Under the pieces are notes generated by a model that saw nothing but the letters and a program-made list of their open reading frames with translations, did not search any database and was not told the DNA's origin. DNA of 64,000 bases. Source: Geobacter sp. UBA698 (lineage in GTDB: Bacteria > Desulfobacterota > Desulfuromonadia > Geobacterales > Pseudopelobacteraceae). The stretch lies in the NCBI GenBank assembly GCA_002298925.1, contig DBMM01000118.1:60673-124672 (forward strand), in the 5' to 3' direction. Positions 27,054-36,795 of this stretch are shown here, one piece after another. The position numbers and the translations under genes were made by a program. Positions within the stretch are counted from its first letter, which is position 1. Each line of letters begins with the position of its first letter.

Positions 27054-27085
27054 GAGCGGTTCACGCGCACGCGCGTGAACCGCTC
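27054..27085. repeat. perfect 14-base inverted repeat with 4-base loop
   Basis: GAGCGGTTCACGCG and its exact reverse complement CGCGTGAACCGCTC are separated by CACG. There is no T-run on the plus strand (AATAAG follows), so it is not a standard terminator. It could be an operator, a rho-dependent stop, or the scar of a mobile element. Confidence 0.6.
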
Positions 27086-27123
27086 AATAAGGAGTTGCAT
27101 CACAACCACACCGCTGACCCAAA

Positions 27124-27318
27124 ATGAGCGAGATATCCTTGACATTTCCCGATCCTGAACATTCAGATCATGAACATCGCTCAATAAACATCGGTATCAC
27201 CTCCCATTTGCGCGTACTGTTGGTCGTGCATACAGACAGAATAGGCGAGGTGCGAATAATCAGCTCCCGCAAGGCAACTGCAAAGGAAAAGCACGAGCTT
27301 TGTTTGAGTTTGTTCTAG
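27124..27318 (+). pseudogene. BrnT-family toxin remnant lacking its N-terminus
   Basis: The 64-codon frame reads SLTFPDPEHSDHEHRSINIG, LLVVHTDRIGEVRIISSRKAT and KEKHEL. This is the C-terminal two thirds of a BrnT RNase toxin, whose family normally continues DP-LTFPDPDHS...R-ITIG...RIISARKAT-RER. The N-terminal WD-KN--NL-KHGVSFEEA portion is absent: upstream there is a stop (27115-27117) and an inverted repeat. No BrnA antitoxin frame follows. It is most likely a dead toxin gene left by the rearrangement that brought in the AAA/DUF4143 gene. Confidence 0.65.
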
Positions 27319-27392
27319 AAAAATTTCCGAAAAAAACGCATTCGTGATGTTTACCCATCTTCAAGCTTTGTTTCGGGACAAAATATAAAGTA

Positions 27393-29543
27393 ATGACCAC
27401 AACCATCCACCATACCCTAAAAACCATCTTTGGTTTCCATGCATTCAGGCATCCCCAACAGGAGGTCATCGAGCGGGTGGTGGCCGGCGAGGATGTCTTC
27501 CTGGTCATGCCGACCGGCGGCGGCAAGTCGCTATGCTATCAGATTCCGGCCCTGCACCGGGATGGGATTGCCGTGGTTGTCTCTCCGCTGATCGCCTTGA
27601 TGAAAGACCAGGTCGATGCACTGCTTGCCAACGGCGTAGCTGCGGCCTGTTTCAATTCTTCCCTATCGCCGGAAGAGGCCCGCCGTGTTTCACGTCAGAT
27701 GGACAGTGGCGAACTGGACCTGCTCTACGTGGCGCCGGAGCGGCTGCTGCAGCCGGAGTTCCTGGAGCGGCTGGCAACATTGAAACTGGCGCTGTTCGCC
27801 ATTGACGAGGCCCACTGTATCTCCCAGTGGGGGCATGATTTCCGTCCCGAATATACGCAGCTCGGCCGGCTGCGCACCCTGTTCCCGGCAGTGCCGATGG
27901 TGGCCATGACCGCCACGGCCGACCCGGAGACCCGCAAGGACATCATCCGGCAACTGGGGATCGAGCAGGCCCGAATATATGTGGCCGGTTTCGACCGCCC
28001 GAACATCACCTACACGGTCATGCCCAAGCACAAGCCCCTTGCCCAGTTGGGTGCGTTTTTGAACGGCCGTCGGGATGAGGCCGGTATCGTCTATGCCCTC
28101 AGTCGCAAGCGGGTCGAGCAGGTGGCCGAGCGTCTCCGGGCGGCGGGATTTTCCGCTGCCGCCTATCATGCCGGCCTGTCCGACGAGGAACGCCGTCGGG
28201 TACAGGATGCCTTCCGCCGTGATGATCTGCGCATCGTGGTGGCCACGGTGGCCTTCGGCATGGGGATCGACAAGCCTAACGTGCGTTTTGTGGTGCATTA
28301 CGATATGCCCAAGAGCGTGGAGAGCTATTATCAGGAGACCGGCCGGGCCGGGAGGGACGGTCTGCCATCCGAGGCGCTGATGCTGTTCGGCCTGGGCGAT
28401 GTCATGACCGCCCGTTCACTGATCGAGAACAGTGACAATGCCGAGCGGGTGCGGATCGAGCTTCAGAAACTGAACGCCATGGTGGCCTATGCCGAGGCTC
28501 TGACCTGCCGACGCCGCGCTTTGCTGGCTTATTTCGGTGATCAGCGCGAGCTGGACTGCGACAACTGTGATATCTGTAACGACCCTCCCCAGCGCTTCGA
28601 TGCTTCGGAACTGGCCAGAAAGGCTCTTTCCTGCGTCTACCGGGTCGGTGAGCGTTTTGGTGCCCGACACGTAATCGATGTGCTGCGCGGCGCCAAGGGG
28701 CAGCGGATTCTGGAGTTGCGCCATAACGAGCTGTCCACCTATGGTATCGGTGCGGATCTTTCCTCGGTGGAGTGGGACAATATCTTTCGCCAGTTGATCC
28801 ATCTCGGTTATCTGGTGCAGGACTTTAGCCGTTTCGGCGCCCTGGGTCTCTCCCCGGCAGCGCGTCCGGTGCTGAAGGGCGAGACGCAGGTTACGCTCGG
28901 ACTGCCCCGTGATGTGGCCAAAGTGGAAGAGAAGACGCGACGCCGCAGCGGAGCCGGGGAGGGCGCCCATCGTGCCCTGTTCGAGGTGTTGCGGAACGTG
29001 CGCAAGCAGATCGCGGATGCGGCCTCCGTACCCCCCTTTGTGGTCTTCTCCGATGCCACTCTGGTGGAGATGGCCAAGAGCAAGCCCCGCGACGCACGGG
29101 AGCTGCTGTCGATTACCGGTGTCGGCGAACACAAGCTGGCTAAGTACGGTGCGCAATTCCTGGCCGCCATTGACGAATATCGGCGCACTGCGGAGGAGAT
29201 GCAACCACAGCTTAATACAAACGATCTGCATCTGGCTCTGAGCGACACCCAGCGTGACACCTACCGACTCTATCAGGAGGGTATTTCCCTGGATGAGATC
29301 GCCGCACGACGTGGCTTGAAGGATGTGACTATTGTTTCACATCTGGAAGAGTTGCTTGCCTCGGGACTGGATATTGATCTGCGCCGGTTTGTTGACAAGG
29401 ACAAGATTCCTTTGATCGAGGAGCGGCTTGAGAAACTGGGGGCGGTCAATCTGACTGCGCTGAAGGAAGGGCTCCCGGATTCCATCAGCTACAGCGATGT
29501 GCGCCTGGTTCGGGGGGCGTGGGGCCGGGAACGGCAAAGCTGA
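27393..29543 (+). CDS. recQ: ATP-dependent DNA helicase RecQ
   Basis: 716 residues, longer than E. coli RecQ (about 610). Helicase motifs: Q-motif FRHPQQEVI (~18), Walker A MPTGGGKS (39-46), DEAH in AIDEAHCISQWGHDFRP (~130-146), motif VI YYQETGRAGRDG (~310). The RecQ-C zinc site CRRRALLAYFG ... CDNCDIC (~371-395) and winged helix follow, then an HRDC domain (~525-600). An extra C-terminal ~110 residues contain a helix-turn-helix-like repeat (RLYQEGISLDEIAARRGLKD), as in RQC-HRDC-HTH variants. It unwinds DNA 3'-5' during recombinational repair. A ribosome-binding site is not obvious. Confidence 0.95.
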   Translation: MTTTIHHTLKTIFGFHAFRHPQQEVIERVVAGEDVFLVMPTGGGKSLCYQIPALHRDGIAVVVSPLIALMKDQVDALLANGVAAACFNSSLSPEEARRVSRQMDSGELDLLYVAPERLLQPEFLERLATLKLALFAIDEAHCISQWGHDFRPEYTQLGRLRTLFPAVPMVAMTATADPETRKDIIRQLGIEQARIYVAGFDRPNITYTVMPKHKPLAQLGAFLNGRRDEAGIVYALSRKRVEQVAERLRAAGFSAAAYHAGLSDEERRRVQDAFRRDDLRIVVATVAFGMGIDKPNVRFVVHYDMPKSVESYYQETGRAGRDGLPSEALMLFGLGDVMTARSLIENSDNAERVRIELQKLNAMVAYAEALTCRRRALLAYFGDQRELDCDNCDICNDPPQRFDASELARKALSCVYRVGERFGARHVIDVLRGAKGQRILELRHNELSTYGIGADLSSVEWDNIFRQLIHLGYLVQDFSRFGALGLSPAARPVLKGETQVTLGLPRDVAKVEEKTRRRSGAGEGAHRALFEVLRNVRKQIADAASVPPFVVFSDATLVEMAKSKPRDARELLSITGVGEHKLAKYGAQFLAAIDEYRRTAEEMQPQLNTNDLHLALSDTQRDTYRLYQEGISLDEIAARRGLKDVTIVSHLEELLASGLDIDLRRFVDKDKIPLIEERLEKLGAVNLTALKEGLPDSISYSDVRLVRGAWGRERQS

Positions 29544-29681
29544 AAATATTTTAAAGGACAGACCGGCCACGATTTAGTATTATGAAAGTTTGAGATTTCA
29601 GCCTCGATAAGCGGGATAAGTGCGTTAACGAAATTATTTGCGTAGAAATGATTTCCCGCTAACTAAGGAGAACATGCATCA

Positions 29682-30509
29682 ATGGCACAGTCACGCGCAA
29701 TCGTCATAACCGGCAACGGCACCAACTGCGAGATGGAGGCGGCCCATGCCTGCCGTCTGGGGGGCTTTGACGAAGCGGTCATCGCCCACATCGCCGAGAT
29801 ACTTTCCGGCGAAGTCCGCCTGGATGATTTTCATTTTCTTAACCTGACCGGTGGCTTTCTGGATGGTGACGATCTGGGCAGTGCCAAGGCCCAGGCCAAC
29901 CGGCTGAAACATGCAGCGGTAGCCGGCAGCGGCGAGAAGCTGGTGGAGCAGTTCACCCGTTTCATTCAGGCCGGCAAGCTGATTCTGGGAGTCTGCAACG
30001 GCTTCCAGTTGATGGTCAAGATGGGGATGCTGCCCGGTTTTGACGGTGACTACCTGTCCCAGACGGTGACGTTGACCCACAACGACTGCGGCCGTTTTCA
30101 GGACCGCTGGACTTACCTCAAGGCCGATCCCGCCTCGCCCTGCGTATTCACCAAGGGGATCGAAAAGGGCATCTACCTGCCGATGCGTCACGGAGAGGGC
30201 AAGTTCCTGTGTGACTCGGATGCCACCCTTGATCGCATCGAGCGGGAACATCTGGCGGTCTTCAAGTATTCCGACCCTGACTTTGCGACGCCGGCTACGG
30301 AATTTCCGGCCAATCCCAATGGGTCCCAAAATTCAATTGCCGGCATCTGTGATTCCAGCGGACGCCTGATGGGTTTGATGCCGCATCCCGAGGCATTTGT
30401 CCACTATACCCAACATCCACGCTGGACACGGGAGCAGTTACCGGAAGATGGCGACGGTCTGATTCTCTATAAAAACGCGGCTGAGTATGCGAGGAAAAAT
30501 CTCTTATGA
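29682..30509 (+). CDS. purQ: phosphoribosylformylglycinamidine synthase glutaminase subunit
   Basis: 275 residues, class I glutamine amidotransferase. It produces ammonia from glutamine for PurL. Motifs: ITGNGTNCE at the N-terminus, the nucleophile elbow GVCNGFQL (Cys 105) and the catalytic His-Glu pair in MPHPEAF (~231). AAGGAG lies nine bases upstream of the ATG. It is somewhat longer than free PurQ of Bacillus (~227), with added residues around 150-215. The stop overlaps the purF start (ATGA), so the two are translationally coupled. Confidence 0.93.
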   Translation: MAQSRAIVITGNGTNCEMEAAHACRLGGFDEAVIAHIAEILSGEVRLDDFHFLNLTGGFLDGDDLGSAKAQANRLKHAAVAGSGEKLVEQFTRFIQAGKLILGVCNGFQLMVKMGMLPGFDGDYLSQTVTLTHNDCGRFQDRWTYLKADPASPCVFTKGIEKGIYLPMRHGEGKFLCDSDATLDRIEREHLAVFKYSDPDFATPATEFPANPNGSQNSIAGICDSSGRLMGLMPHPEAFVHYTQHPRWTREQLPEDGDGLILYKNAAEYARKNLL

Positions 30510-31927
30510 ATCTTCATCGTCCACACGAAGAATGCGGCGTATTTGGTATCTACAACCATGCTGAAGCCTCCAATCTGACCTATCTCGGTCTGTATGCCCT
30601 GCAGCATCGCGGCCAGGAAAGCTGCGGTATCGTTTCCTCCGACGGGACTACCCTGCATGCCCACAAACGGATGGGTTTGGTGGCCGATGTATTCGGCAAC
30701 CAGGAAGTCTTCAAGAAACTGCCTGGAAAGTCGGCCATCGGCCATGTGCGCTACTCCACCGCCGGTGCTTCTGTTGAAAAGAATGTCCAGCCGATCATGG
30801 TGGACTACTCCCGTGGCTCCATCGCGGTGGCGCATAACGGCAACCTGGTTAACGCCCAGTTGCTGAAGGCCGAGCTGGAAGCCTATGGATCCATCTTTCA
30901 GACCACCATGGATACTGAAATCATCATCCATCTGCTGGCCATTGCCCGGACCAACTCCCTGGAAGACCGCATTGTGGAAGCTCTCAAACGTATTCAGGGG
31001 GCCTACTGCCTGTTGTTTTTGACCGAGAGCCGCATGATCGCCGTGCGTGATCCCAACGGCTTTAGGCCGCTCTGTCTGGGGCAGCTGGGCGACAGCAGCT
31101 GGGTTGTGGCTTCGGAAAGCTGTGCGCTGGACCTGATCGAGGCAAAGTTCGTCAGGGAGATCGAACCGGGTGAAATGATTGTCTGCAACAGTGATGGCAG
31201 CCTCAAATCAATGTTTCCCTTCAAAAAGATCGCTCCGACACCCTGTATCTTCGAGTTTGTCTATTTTGCCCGTCCTGATTCCTATATTTTCGGCAAGAAT
31301 GTCTATCTGGTCCGCAAGGAACTGGGCCGGCAACTGGCCCGTGAATTCAAGGTGGAAGCCGATGTGGTCATAGCCGTGCCCGATTCCGGAGTACCGGCTG
31401 CCATGGGATATGCCGAAGAGTCCGGTATTCCCTTTGAACTGGGACTGATCCGCAATCATTATGTGGGACGCACCTTCATCGAACCGGCCCAGGCCATCCG
31501 TCACTTCGGGGTCAAGATCAAGCTTAATCCGGTACGGGAAATTCTGGAAGGAAAGCGGGTGGTGGTGATTGACGACTCCATCGTGCGCGGCACGACTTCG
31601 CGCAAGATCGTCAAGATGGTGCGTCAGGCCGGAGCCAAAGAGGTGCATATGCGCATCTCGTCCCCACCCACCAGCTATCCCTGTTATTACGGCATCGATA
31701 CCCCCAATCGCAAGGAACTGATTTCCTCCTCCCACACTATCGAGGAGATCTGTAGATACATCACGGCCGATTCGCTGGGGTACCTGTCGGAGGAGGGGTT
31801 GCTGAAGTCGGTCGGAGTCAACAAAACCAATTTTTGCAAAGCCTGTTTTGCCGGTGATTATCCGGTTGCATTCCCCAAACCTGTGGAGCTACCGCAGATG
31901 GGACTTTTTGAGGAGGAGCACAAATAA
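30506..31927 (+). CDS. purF: amidophosphoribosyltransferase
   Basis: 473 residues. It makes 5-phosphoribosylamine from PRPP and glutamine, the first step of purine synthesis. The short propeptide MNLHRPHEE precedes Cys10 (CGVFGIYNH), the N-terminal nucleophile. Glutaminase motifs AIGHVRYST and [10 protein letters not shown] follow. The PRPP loop [14 protein letters not shown] is at ~351-364. The C-terminal [11 protein letters not shown] is the cysteine pair that ligates the Fe-S cluster in Bacillus-type enzymes, so this is the Fe-S class. Confidence 0.96.
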   Translation: MNLHRPHEECGVFGIYNHAEASNLTYLGLYALQHRGQESCGIVSSDGTTLHAHKRMGLVADVFGNQEVFKKLPGKSAIGHVRYSTAGASVEKNVQPIMVDYSRGSIAVAHNGNLVNAQLLKAELEAYGSIFQTTMDTEIIIHLLAIARTNSLEDRIVEALKRIQGAYCLLFLTESRMIAVRDPNGFRPLCLGQLGDSSWVVASESCALDLIEAKFVREIEPGEMIVCNSDGSLKSMFPFKKIAPTPCIFEFVYFARPDSYIFGKNVYLVRKELGRQLAREFKVEADVVIAVPDSGVPAAMGYAEESGIPFELGLIRNHYVGRTFIEPAQAIRHFGVKIKLNPVREILEGKRVVVIDDSIVRGTTSRKIVKMVRQAGAKEVHMRISSPPTSYPCYYGIDTPNRKELISSSHTIEEICRYITADSLGYLSEEGLLKSVGVNKTNFCKACFAGDYPVAFPKPVELPQMGLFEEEHK

Positions 31928-31928
31928 C

Positions 31929-32477
31929 ATGACTGATCGGGACAGGTTGAAGCAGATCATATTGGAACTTTCCTATGAAAAACGCCTGGTGAAGCTGGCT
32001 TCCGGGCGTGAGAGCGATTTTTATTTTGACGGCAAGCAGACCACCCTGCACGCCGAAGGCGGTTTCCTGACCGGTAAGCTGTTCTACGAGGCCATCAAGG
32101 ATGTGGCAGGGGTTCAAGCGGTTGGCGGCATCACGTTGGGGGCCGATCCGATTGCCACGGCAACCTCGATCGCCGCTCACCTGGATGGCAAGAAGATGCA
32201 CGCCTTCATCATCCGTAAGGAGCCCAAAGGGCATGGTACCGGCCAGTGGCTGGAAGGGCGCAAAAATCTGCCGCCCGGCACAAAGGTCGTGATCGTGGAG
32301 GATGTTGTCACTACCGGCGGCTCATCCATGAAAGCGGTCAACCGCGCCAAGGAAGAAGGGCTGGATGTGCTCGGTATCGTCACCCTGGTGGACCGTGAAG
32401 AGGGTGGCCGCGAGAATATCGAGGCCGAGGGGTACTGGCTGAGGACGATCTTCACCAAATCGCAACTGGTTGGTTGA
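31929..32477 (+). CDS. pyrE: orotate phosphoribosyltransferase
   Basis: 182 residues from the ATG at 31929, one base after the purF stop (TAACATG); the longer upstream frame lies within purF. It joins orotate and PRPP to OMP in UMP synthesis. The PRPP-binding signature VVIVEDVVTTGGSS (~118-131) and the flexible-loop RKEPKGHGTGQW (~97-108) are clear. The stop overlaps the next start as TGATG. Placement with purF and purQ groups PRPP-consuming steps. Confidence 0.95.
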   Translation: MTDRDRLKQIILELSYEKRLVKLASGRESDFYFDGKQTTLHAEGGFLTGKLFYEAIKDVAGVQAVGGITLGADPIATATSIAAHLDGKKMHAFIIRKEPKGHGTGQWLEGRKNLPPGTKVVIVEDVVTTGGSSMKAVNRAKEEGLDVLGIVTLVDREEGGRENIEAEGYWLRTIFTKSQLVG

Positions 32478-33220
32478 TGGCGGAAAAACAGCGCCTCGAT
32501 AAGCTGATGGTCGCGCGCGGCCTGGCGCCCTCCCGTGAGAAAGCCCAGGCCCTGATCATGGCCGGACAGGTGGTGGTGGGTGATCACGCGGTTGACAAAG
32601 CCGGTCAGCAGGTGGCGGTTGATGCAGAGATCCGCATCAAGGGCGAAGTGCTTCCCTTCGTCAGCCGGGGCGGACTGAAACTGCGTCGGGCGCTGGATGA
32701 ATTTGGTATGGATGCGCGCGGTCTGGTGGCCATTGACGTGGGGGCTTCCACCGGCGGCTTCACCGATTGTCTGCTCCAGGCCGGCGTGCGCAAGGTTTTC
32801 GCGGTGGATGTGGGCTACGGACAGCTGGCCTGGAAGCTGCAGCAGGACCCGCGTGTAGTCAGCATGGAGAAGACCAATATCCGCAACCTTACGCCGGACC
32901 AGCTTGATGAACAGCCGGATCTGGCGGTGATCGATGCATCTTTCATTTCTTTGTCCAAGGTGCTGCCCGCTACTATACGGCTGGTCAGGCCGGGCGGCCG
33001 CATCATTGCCCTGATCAAGCCCCAGTTTGAGGTTGGCAAGGGAGAAGTGGGCAAGGGGGGCATCGTGCGTGACCCCGCTGCCCATGAAAAGGTGATTGAA
33101 GATATTCGCCAGTCAGCCCGGCAGTTGGGGCTTGCGGTGCGCGGACTATGCGAATCGCCCATCACCGGGGCAGATGGCAATCGCGAGTTTCTGATCCTGT
33201 TGGATGTTCCCGAAGACTGA
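32477..33220 (+). CDS. tlyA: TlyA-family rRNA 2'-O-methyltransferase (S4 + FtsJ)
   Basis: 247 residues. An S4 RNA-binding domain (LDKLMVARGLAPSREKAQALIMAGQVVV, in two segments, ~5-33) is followed by an FtsJ-like SAM methyltransferase domain: AIDVGASTGGFTDCLL (~79-94), VFAVDVGYGQLAWKL, IDASFISL and LIKPQFEVGK with the catalytic Lys. TlyA proteins methylate cytidine 2'-OH groups in 16S/23S rRNA; the haemolysin name is historical. The ATG overlaps the pyrE stop by one base. Confidence 0.9.
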   Translation: MAEKQRLDKLMVARGLAPSREKAQALIMAGQVVVGDHAVDKAGQQVAVDAEIRIKGEVLPFVSRGGLKLRRALDEFGMDARGLVAIDVGASTGGFTDCLLQAGVRKVFAVDVGYGQLAWKLQQDPRVVSMEKTNIRNLTPDQLDEQPDLAVIDASFISLSKVLPATIRLVRPGGRIIALIKPQFEVGKGEVGKGGIVRDPAAHEKVIEDIRQSARQLGLAVRGLCESPITGADGNREFLILLDVPED

Positions 33221-33235
33221 GCATAGGAGGCTGGT

Positions 33236-33580
33236 GTGCAAAACTGCATATTCTGTAAGATCATTGCCGGCGAGATACCTTCCAGGAAAGTGTTTGAGGA
33301 CGAACGCATCCTGGTTATCGAAGACGTCACCCCCCAGGCACCCCTGCACCTGCTGCTGATCCCCAAAAAACACTATGCCAACTGCCTGGATATGGATGCC
33401 CAGGATGACGAGGTGACTGGGTACATCTTCAGAAAGGCAGGAGAGATAGCCCGGCTGAAGGGCGTTGACCAGTCCGGTTTCAGAATTGTGCAGAACAACG
33501 GTGCCGGAGTCGGTCAGTCGGTCTTTCATATCCATTTCCACTTGCTGGCCGGACGATCCTTCTCCTGGCCTCCGGGTTAG
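33236..33580 (+). CDS. HIT-domain (HINT-like) nucleotide hydrolase
   Basis: 114 residues, GTG start with AGGAGG upstream. CIFCKIIAGEIP at the N-terminus and the histidine triad HIHFHLL (~98-104) define the HINT branch, which hydrolyses AMP-lysine-type phosphoramidates and similar nucleotide conjugates. VFEDERILVIEDVTPQAPLHLLLIPKKH is the usual core, with the Asp/Glu contacts. It lies 15 bases after tlyA, probably in the same operon. Confidence 0.93.
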   Translation: MQNCIFCKIIAGEIPSRKVFEDERILVIEDVTPQAPLHLLLIPKKHYANCLDMDAQDDEVTGYIFRKAGEIARLKGVDQSGFRIVQNNGAGVGQSVFHIHFHLLAGRSFSWPPG

Positions 33581-33605
33581 TTGCGAGCGCCTGAGGATTC
33601 AGGGC

Positions 33606-34145
33606 ATGATGAGATCAACAGTTGTATTCTTTTTCCTGTTTGCAATCCCACCGTATTTGGCGTCCGCTGAAACCTATACCTGGACGGACGGGCAGGGTAC
33701 GGTTCATTTTACGGAAGACCTGGGGATGGTCCCCAGAAAAATCCGTAAAAATGTACGCCGACTTAATGATGTGGAATCTCCCCCGGCGATGAAATCCGAC
33801 TCTTCGGCGCCTGAAGCCAAGTTTTCGGACACCTCGAAACCTGCCGTTCCCCATGCCGATGCCGGCAAAGGCGGTTCCTCACCTATGGAAACCTATGCCG
33901 GTAAAACATATGACCAATGGCAAAAGGAATTCTCAGATCAGGAGGCGGCCATGGTTACGGTCCGGAAACGCATTGACGAGATCGTTGCCCTGGTGAAAGG
34001 CCCCGCCACCAGGAGAGAGAATCAGCAGAAACTTATCTCCGAGCATAATTCGTTGGTTGCGCGGTTCAAAGAAATGAAGGATCAGTACAGTCAGCAGGTG
34101 GAAACTGCCCGAAAGGCGGGGTTGCAGGTCAATATCCAGCAGTAG
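33606..34145 (+). CDS. exported DUF4124 protein
   Basis: 179 residues from ATG at 33606 with GAGG upstream; the longer frame overlaps the HIT gene. A signal peptide (VVFFFLFAIPPYLASAET) is followed directly by YTWTDGQGTVHFTEDLGMVP, the DUF4124 beta-motif, then a Ser/Pro-rich linker (~55-95) and a charged helical C-terminus (KRIDEIVALVKGPATRRENQ). Likely periplasmic, function unknown. The gene at 7530-7952 has the same architecture. A terminator lies 28 bases downstream. Confidence 0.75.
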   Translation: MMRSTVVFFFLFAIPPYLASAETYTWTDGQGTVHFTEDLGMVPRKIRKNVRRLNDVESPPAMKSDSSAPEAKFSDTSKPAVPHADAGKGGSSPMETYAGKTYDQWQKEFSDQEAAMVTVRKRIDEIVALVKGPATRRENQQKLISEHNSLVARFKEMKDQYSQQVETARKAGLQVNIQQ

Positions 34146-34172
34146 CGTTCGAGATATGCAGCTATGTAAGCG

Positions 34173-34203
34173 AAAGGCCCCCTTTTTTCGGCGGGCCTTT
34201 TTC
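34173..34203. terminator. intrinsic terminator between convergent genes
   Basis: AAAGGCCC (34173-34180) pairs with GGGCCTTT (34193-34200), with an A-run on the left and a T-run on the right. It can serve both the plus-strand DUF4124 gene and the minus-strand Nramp gene. Confidence 0.75.
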
Positions 34204-34206
34204 TGT

Positions 34207-35505
34207 TCAGGGCGTCAGCAAGCGTTTGATCAGGCCGGGGATGGCCAGGTCCATGGTCATGATGACCGTCAGCACGATCATGATTGTCACCGTAAGCCAG
34301 GAGATGATGTTGAATAGCGGCCCGTTGACATAGCTGCCCATCAGATTTTTATCGTTGATCAGCTTCAGCATGAAGATCAGCACGAAGGGGAGGACGGCAC
34401 CGTTGACAACCTGTGAGATGAACATGATCCCCAGCAGGGGGGCGTTGGGAATCAGGATCAGCCCGGCGCTGATGACAATAATGATGCTGAACAGCCAGAA
34501 AAACTGGGGCGCCTGTTCGAAGTCCTTGTCAACACCCGATTCCCAGCCCAATCCTTCACAGATGTAATAGGCGGTGGAAAGCGGCAGTATGCAGGCTGCG
34601 AAGAGCGAGGCGTTGAACAGGCCAAAGGCAAACAGGGCCGAGGCGTGTTTACCCACCAGCGGCTTCAGCGCAACGGCTGCGTCGGCAGCGGTTTCCACCT
34701 TGAGTCCCTGGGGGTGGATGGTGACCGCACAGGCCACGACAATGAAGAAGGCCACGGCAATGGCCATGATACAGCCTATGATTACGTCCAGGCGGGTGAA
34801 GTTGTACTGTTCGGCGGTGATGCCTTTTTCCACCACGGCCGACTGCTGGTAGAACTGCATCCAGGGCGCGATGGTCGTTCCCACCAGGCCGATCATGGTC
34901 ATCAGATAGGCGCTGTCGGACTGGAAGGTCGGGGTAATGGTCGCCTTGAGGACGATATCCCATTTGGGGCCGGCCATGAAGGCGGCAATGGGGTAGGCGA
35001 TGTAGACCAGGCAGGCCACCAGAAAAACCTTTTCCACAACCTTGTACGATCCTTTGACGATCAGCAGCCAGACCAGCACGGCGCTGACCGGCACGGAGAT
35101 GTATTTGCTGATGCCGAATATTTCTAGGCTGGCGGCGATGCCGGCAAATTCCGAAATGGAGTTGCCCATATTGGTCAACAGCAGGGCGATCATGACGTAG
35201 AATGTGACTTTTACACCGAATGATTCGCGGATCAGGTCGGAGAGGCCCTTGCCGGTTATGGCACCCATGCGGGCGCACATCTCCTGCACTACTACCAATG
35301 CCACGGTGGTCGGAATCATGGTCCAGAGCAGGGTCATGCCGTAATGGGCGCCTGCCAGGGAATAGGTCGCAATACCGCCGGCATCGTTGTCCACGTTGGC
35401 CGTGATAATGCCCGGCCCAAGTATGGCCAGGAAGATCAGCAGGTTGCGGGGGCTGAAGCTTTTGAGCGGTTTTAAAAATCTGAATTGTGAAATACTGCTG
35501 AACAT
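34207..35505 (-). CDS. Nramp-related metal transporter, probably Mg2+ (NRMT-like)
   Basis: 432 residues, 11 predicted membrane helices, full Nramp length. The TM1 motif that is DPGN in Mn2+/Fe2+ carriers reads DAGG (Asp 41 kept, Asn changed to Gly 44). The TM6 motif MPH reads APW (213-215), so the metal-coordinating Met is Ala and the following His is Trp. Loss of that Met is the mark of the Nramp-related Mg2+ transporters described in Clostridium and Eggerthella. Transcription follows the PRC/MgtE_N/CBS gene by 17 bases, and both lie behind an M-box Mg2+ riboswitch. Mg2+ uptake is therefore the best functional reading; specificity is inferred, not shown. Confidence 0.85.
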   Translation of the reverse strand: MFSSISQFRFLKPLKSFSPRNLLIFLAILGPGIITANVDNDAGGIATYSLAGAHYGMTLLWTMIPTTVALVVVQEMCARMGAITGKGLSDLIRESFGVKVTFYVMIALLLTNMGNSISEFAGIAASLEIFGISKYISVPVSAVLVWLLIVKGSYKVVEKVFLVACLVYIAYPIAAFMAGPKWDIVLKATITPTFQSDSAYLMTMIGLVGTTIAPWMQFYQQSAVVEKGITAEQYNFTRLDVIIGCIMAIAVAFFIVVACAVTIHPQGLKVETAADAAVALKPLVGKHASALFAFGLFNASLFAACILPLSTAYYICEGLGWESGVDKDFEQAPQFFWLFSIIIVISAGLILIPNAPLLGIMFISQVVNGAVLPFVLIFMLKLINDKNLMGSYVNGPLFNIISWLTVTIMIVLTVIMTMDLAIPGLIKRLLTP

Positions 35506-35522
35506 AAGGAGCCTCTACACTG

Positions 35523-36785
35523 CTAGCGCCGCTTGATCTTGATGATCTGCGGCAGATAATGGGCCAGAACATCGTCAACGGTGACTATACCGGCCATGTG
35601 GTCATCTGCATCCAGAACCGGGACCGCAATCAGGTCGTATTTTGCCAGCGTTTCCAGCAGGTCTTCAGGTTCTGAATCGATCCGTACGTACTTGACGTTT
35701 TCTTCCATGACGTCGGTTATATGGGTTTCGGGCGGGTTCATCAGCAGCTGCTTCAGGGAAACAACCCCTTCCAGTCGATCCTCGGCATCGATCACATACC
35801 CGTAATAAACGGTTTCCACCTCTTCGGCGCATTCTTTCAGCAGTTCCAGAGCACGGCCAACCGATATCTGGGATGTGAGCCGGAAATAGTCGGGAGTCAT
35901 CAGGCCGCCGGCCGAGTCTTCCTCATGTTCAAGCAGCTCCTGGATGTCCTCGGCATCCTCCTGATCCATCATGTGCAGCAGTTCCTGAGCCTTCTGCCCA
36001 GGCAGATCGCTGAGAACATCGGCCGCTTCGTCCGGTTCCATTTCTTCCAGAATATCGGTCATCTGTTCGTCATTAAGCTGGCTGATGACCACATTGCGCA
36101 TGTCCGGTTCCAACTCGTAAATGGTCTCCCCGGCGGTTTCGGCATCCATGGATTCCAGCATCCTTTTGATGTTGTGGATGGGGATGTTCTCGATGATGTC
36201 GGCCAGGTCGGCCGGGTGCAGCTCGTTCATCTGGTCGCGGGCAATGTTGAGTGCCAGCTTGGACGAGTTGGCCTCCAGTGGCTGCACGTATTCCCAGCTG
36301 ATTTCGCTGTGGGGTATATCCCTTCTGATAGTCCGTGCGAAGCGTTCGCCGAAGCGCTCGTAGCCCAGTCGACGCAACAACCCCCGGAATCCGATATCCA
36401 CTGAGAAGATGCACAGTTTCTGGTTCAGGTTGCCCAGTTTGATGTCGTTGACCCGGACAACCTTTGCGCCATCCACATCAACGATCTGCTTGTCCAGCAG
36501 GTCGCGCTTGACGAGGATCTCGCCTTCACTGGGGGCATAGATGCGCAGTCCGGGAGGATTGACGCTGCTGGCGGAAATCACCACATGGGTAAACAGCGCG
36601 ACTTCATTCCAGGGCAGGGTTTTAAGCCCTTTTCGCGCTTTGATCACGATATGGGACACCTCCGGGAACACATCCCCGGGTATCATGATCAGGTCGCGCA
36701 ATAATCCGATCTCATCGCCCTTGCTGTTGATGACAGAACGCCCTATGACGGCGCTCAGGTATATTTCGTTAAATTCTGTGGTCAT
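35523..36785 (-). CDS. MgtE-like regulatory protein: PRC barrel, MgtE_N, CBS pair, no pore
   Basis: 420 residues from the ATG at 36785. A PRC-barrel-like part (~8-75: IGRSVINSKGDEIGLLRDLIM) and a second similar segment (~85-165) precede an MgtE_N superhelical domain (~185-290: LHPADLADIIENIP, MEPDEAADVLSDLPG) and two CBS domains (~300-415: GGLMTPDYFRL, ITDVMEENVKYVRIDSEPEDL, MAGIVTVDDVLAHYLPQ). These are the Mg2+-sensing cytosolic domains of MgtE, but the membrane channel domain is absent. Co-expressed with an Nramp-type carrier under an M-box, it probably acts as a Mg2+-dependent regulator of that carrier (inference). Confidence 0.87.
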   Translation of the reverse strand: MTTEFNEIYLSAVIGRSVINSKGDEIGLLRDLIMIPGDVFPEVSHIVIKARKGLKTLPWNEVALFTHVVISASSVNPPGLRIYAPSEGEILVKRDLLDKQIVDVDGAKVVRVNDIKLGNLNQKLCIFSVDIGFRGLLRRLGYERFGERFARTIRRDIPHSEISWEYVQPLEANSSKLALNIARDQMNELHPADLADIIENIPIHNIKRMLESMDAETAGETIYELEPDMRNVVISQLNDEQMTDILEEMEPDEAADVLSDLPGQKAQELLHMMDQEDAEDIQELLEHEEDSAGGLMTPDYFRLTSQISVGRALELLKECAEEVETVYYGYVIDAEDRLEGVVSLKQLLMNPPETHITDVMEENVKYVRIDSEPEDLLETLAKYDLIAVPVLDADDHMAGIVTVDDVLAHYLPQIIKIKRR

Positions 36786-36795
36786 AATGGTCGCC

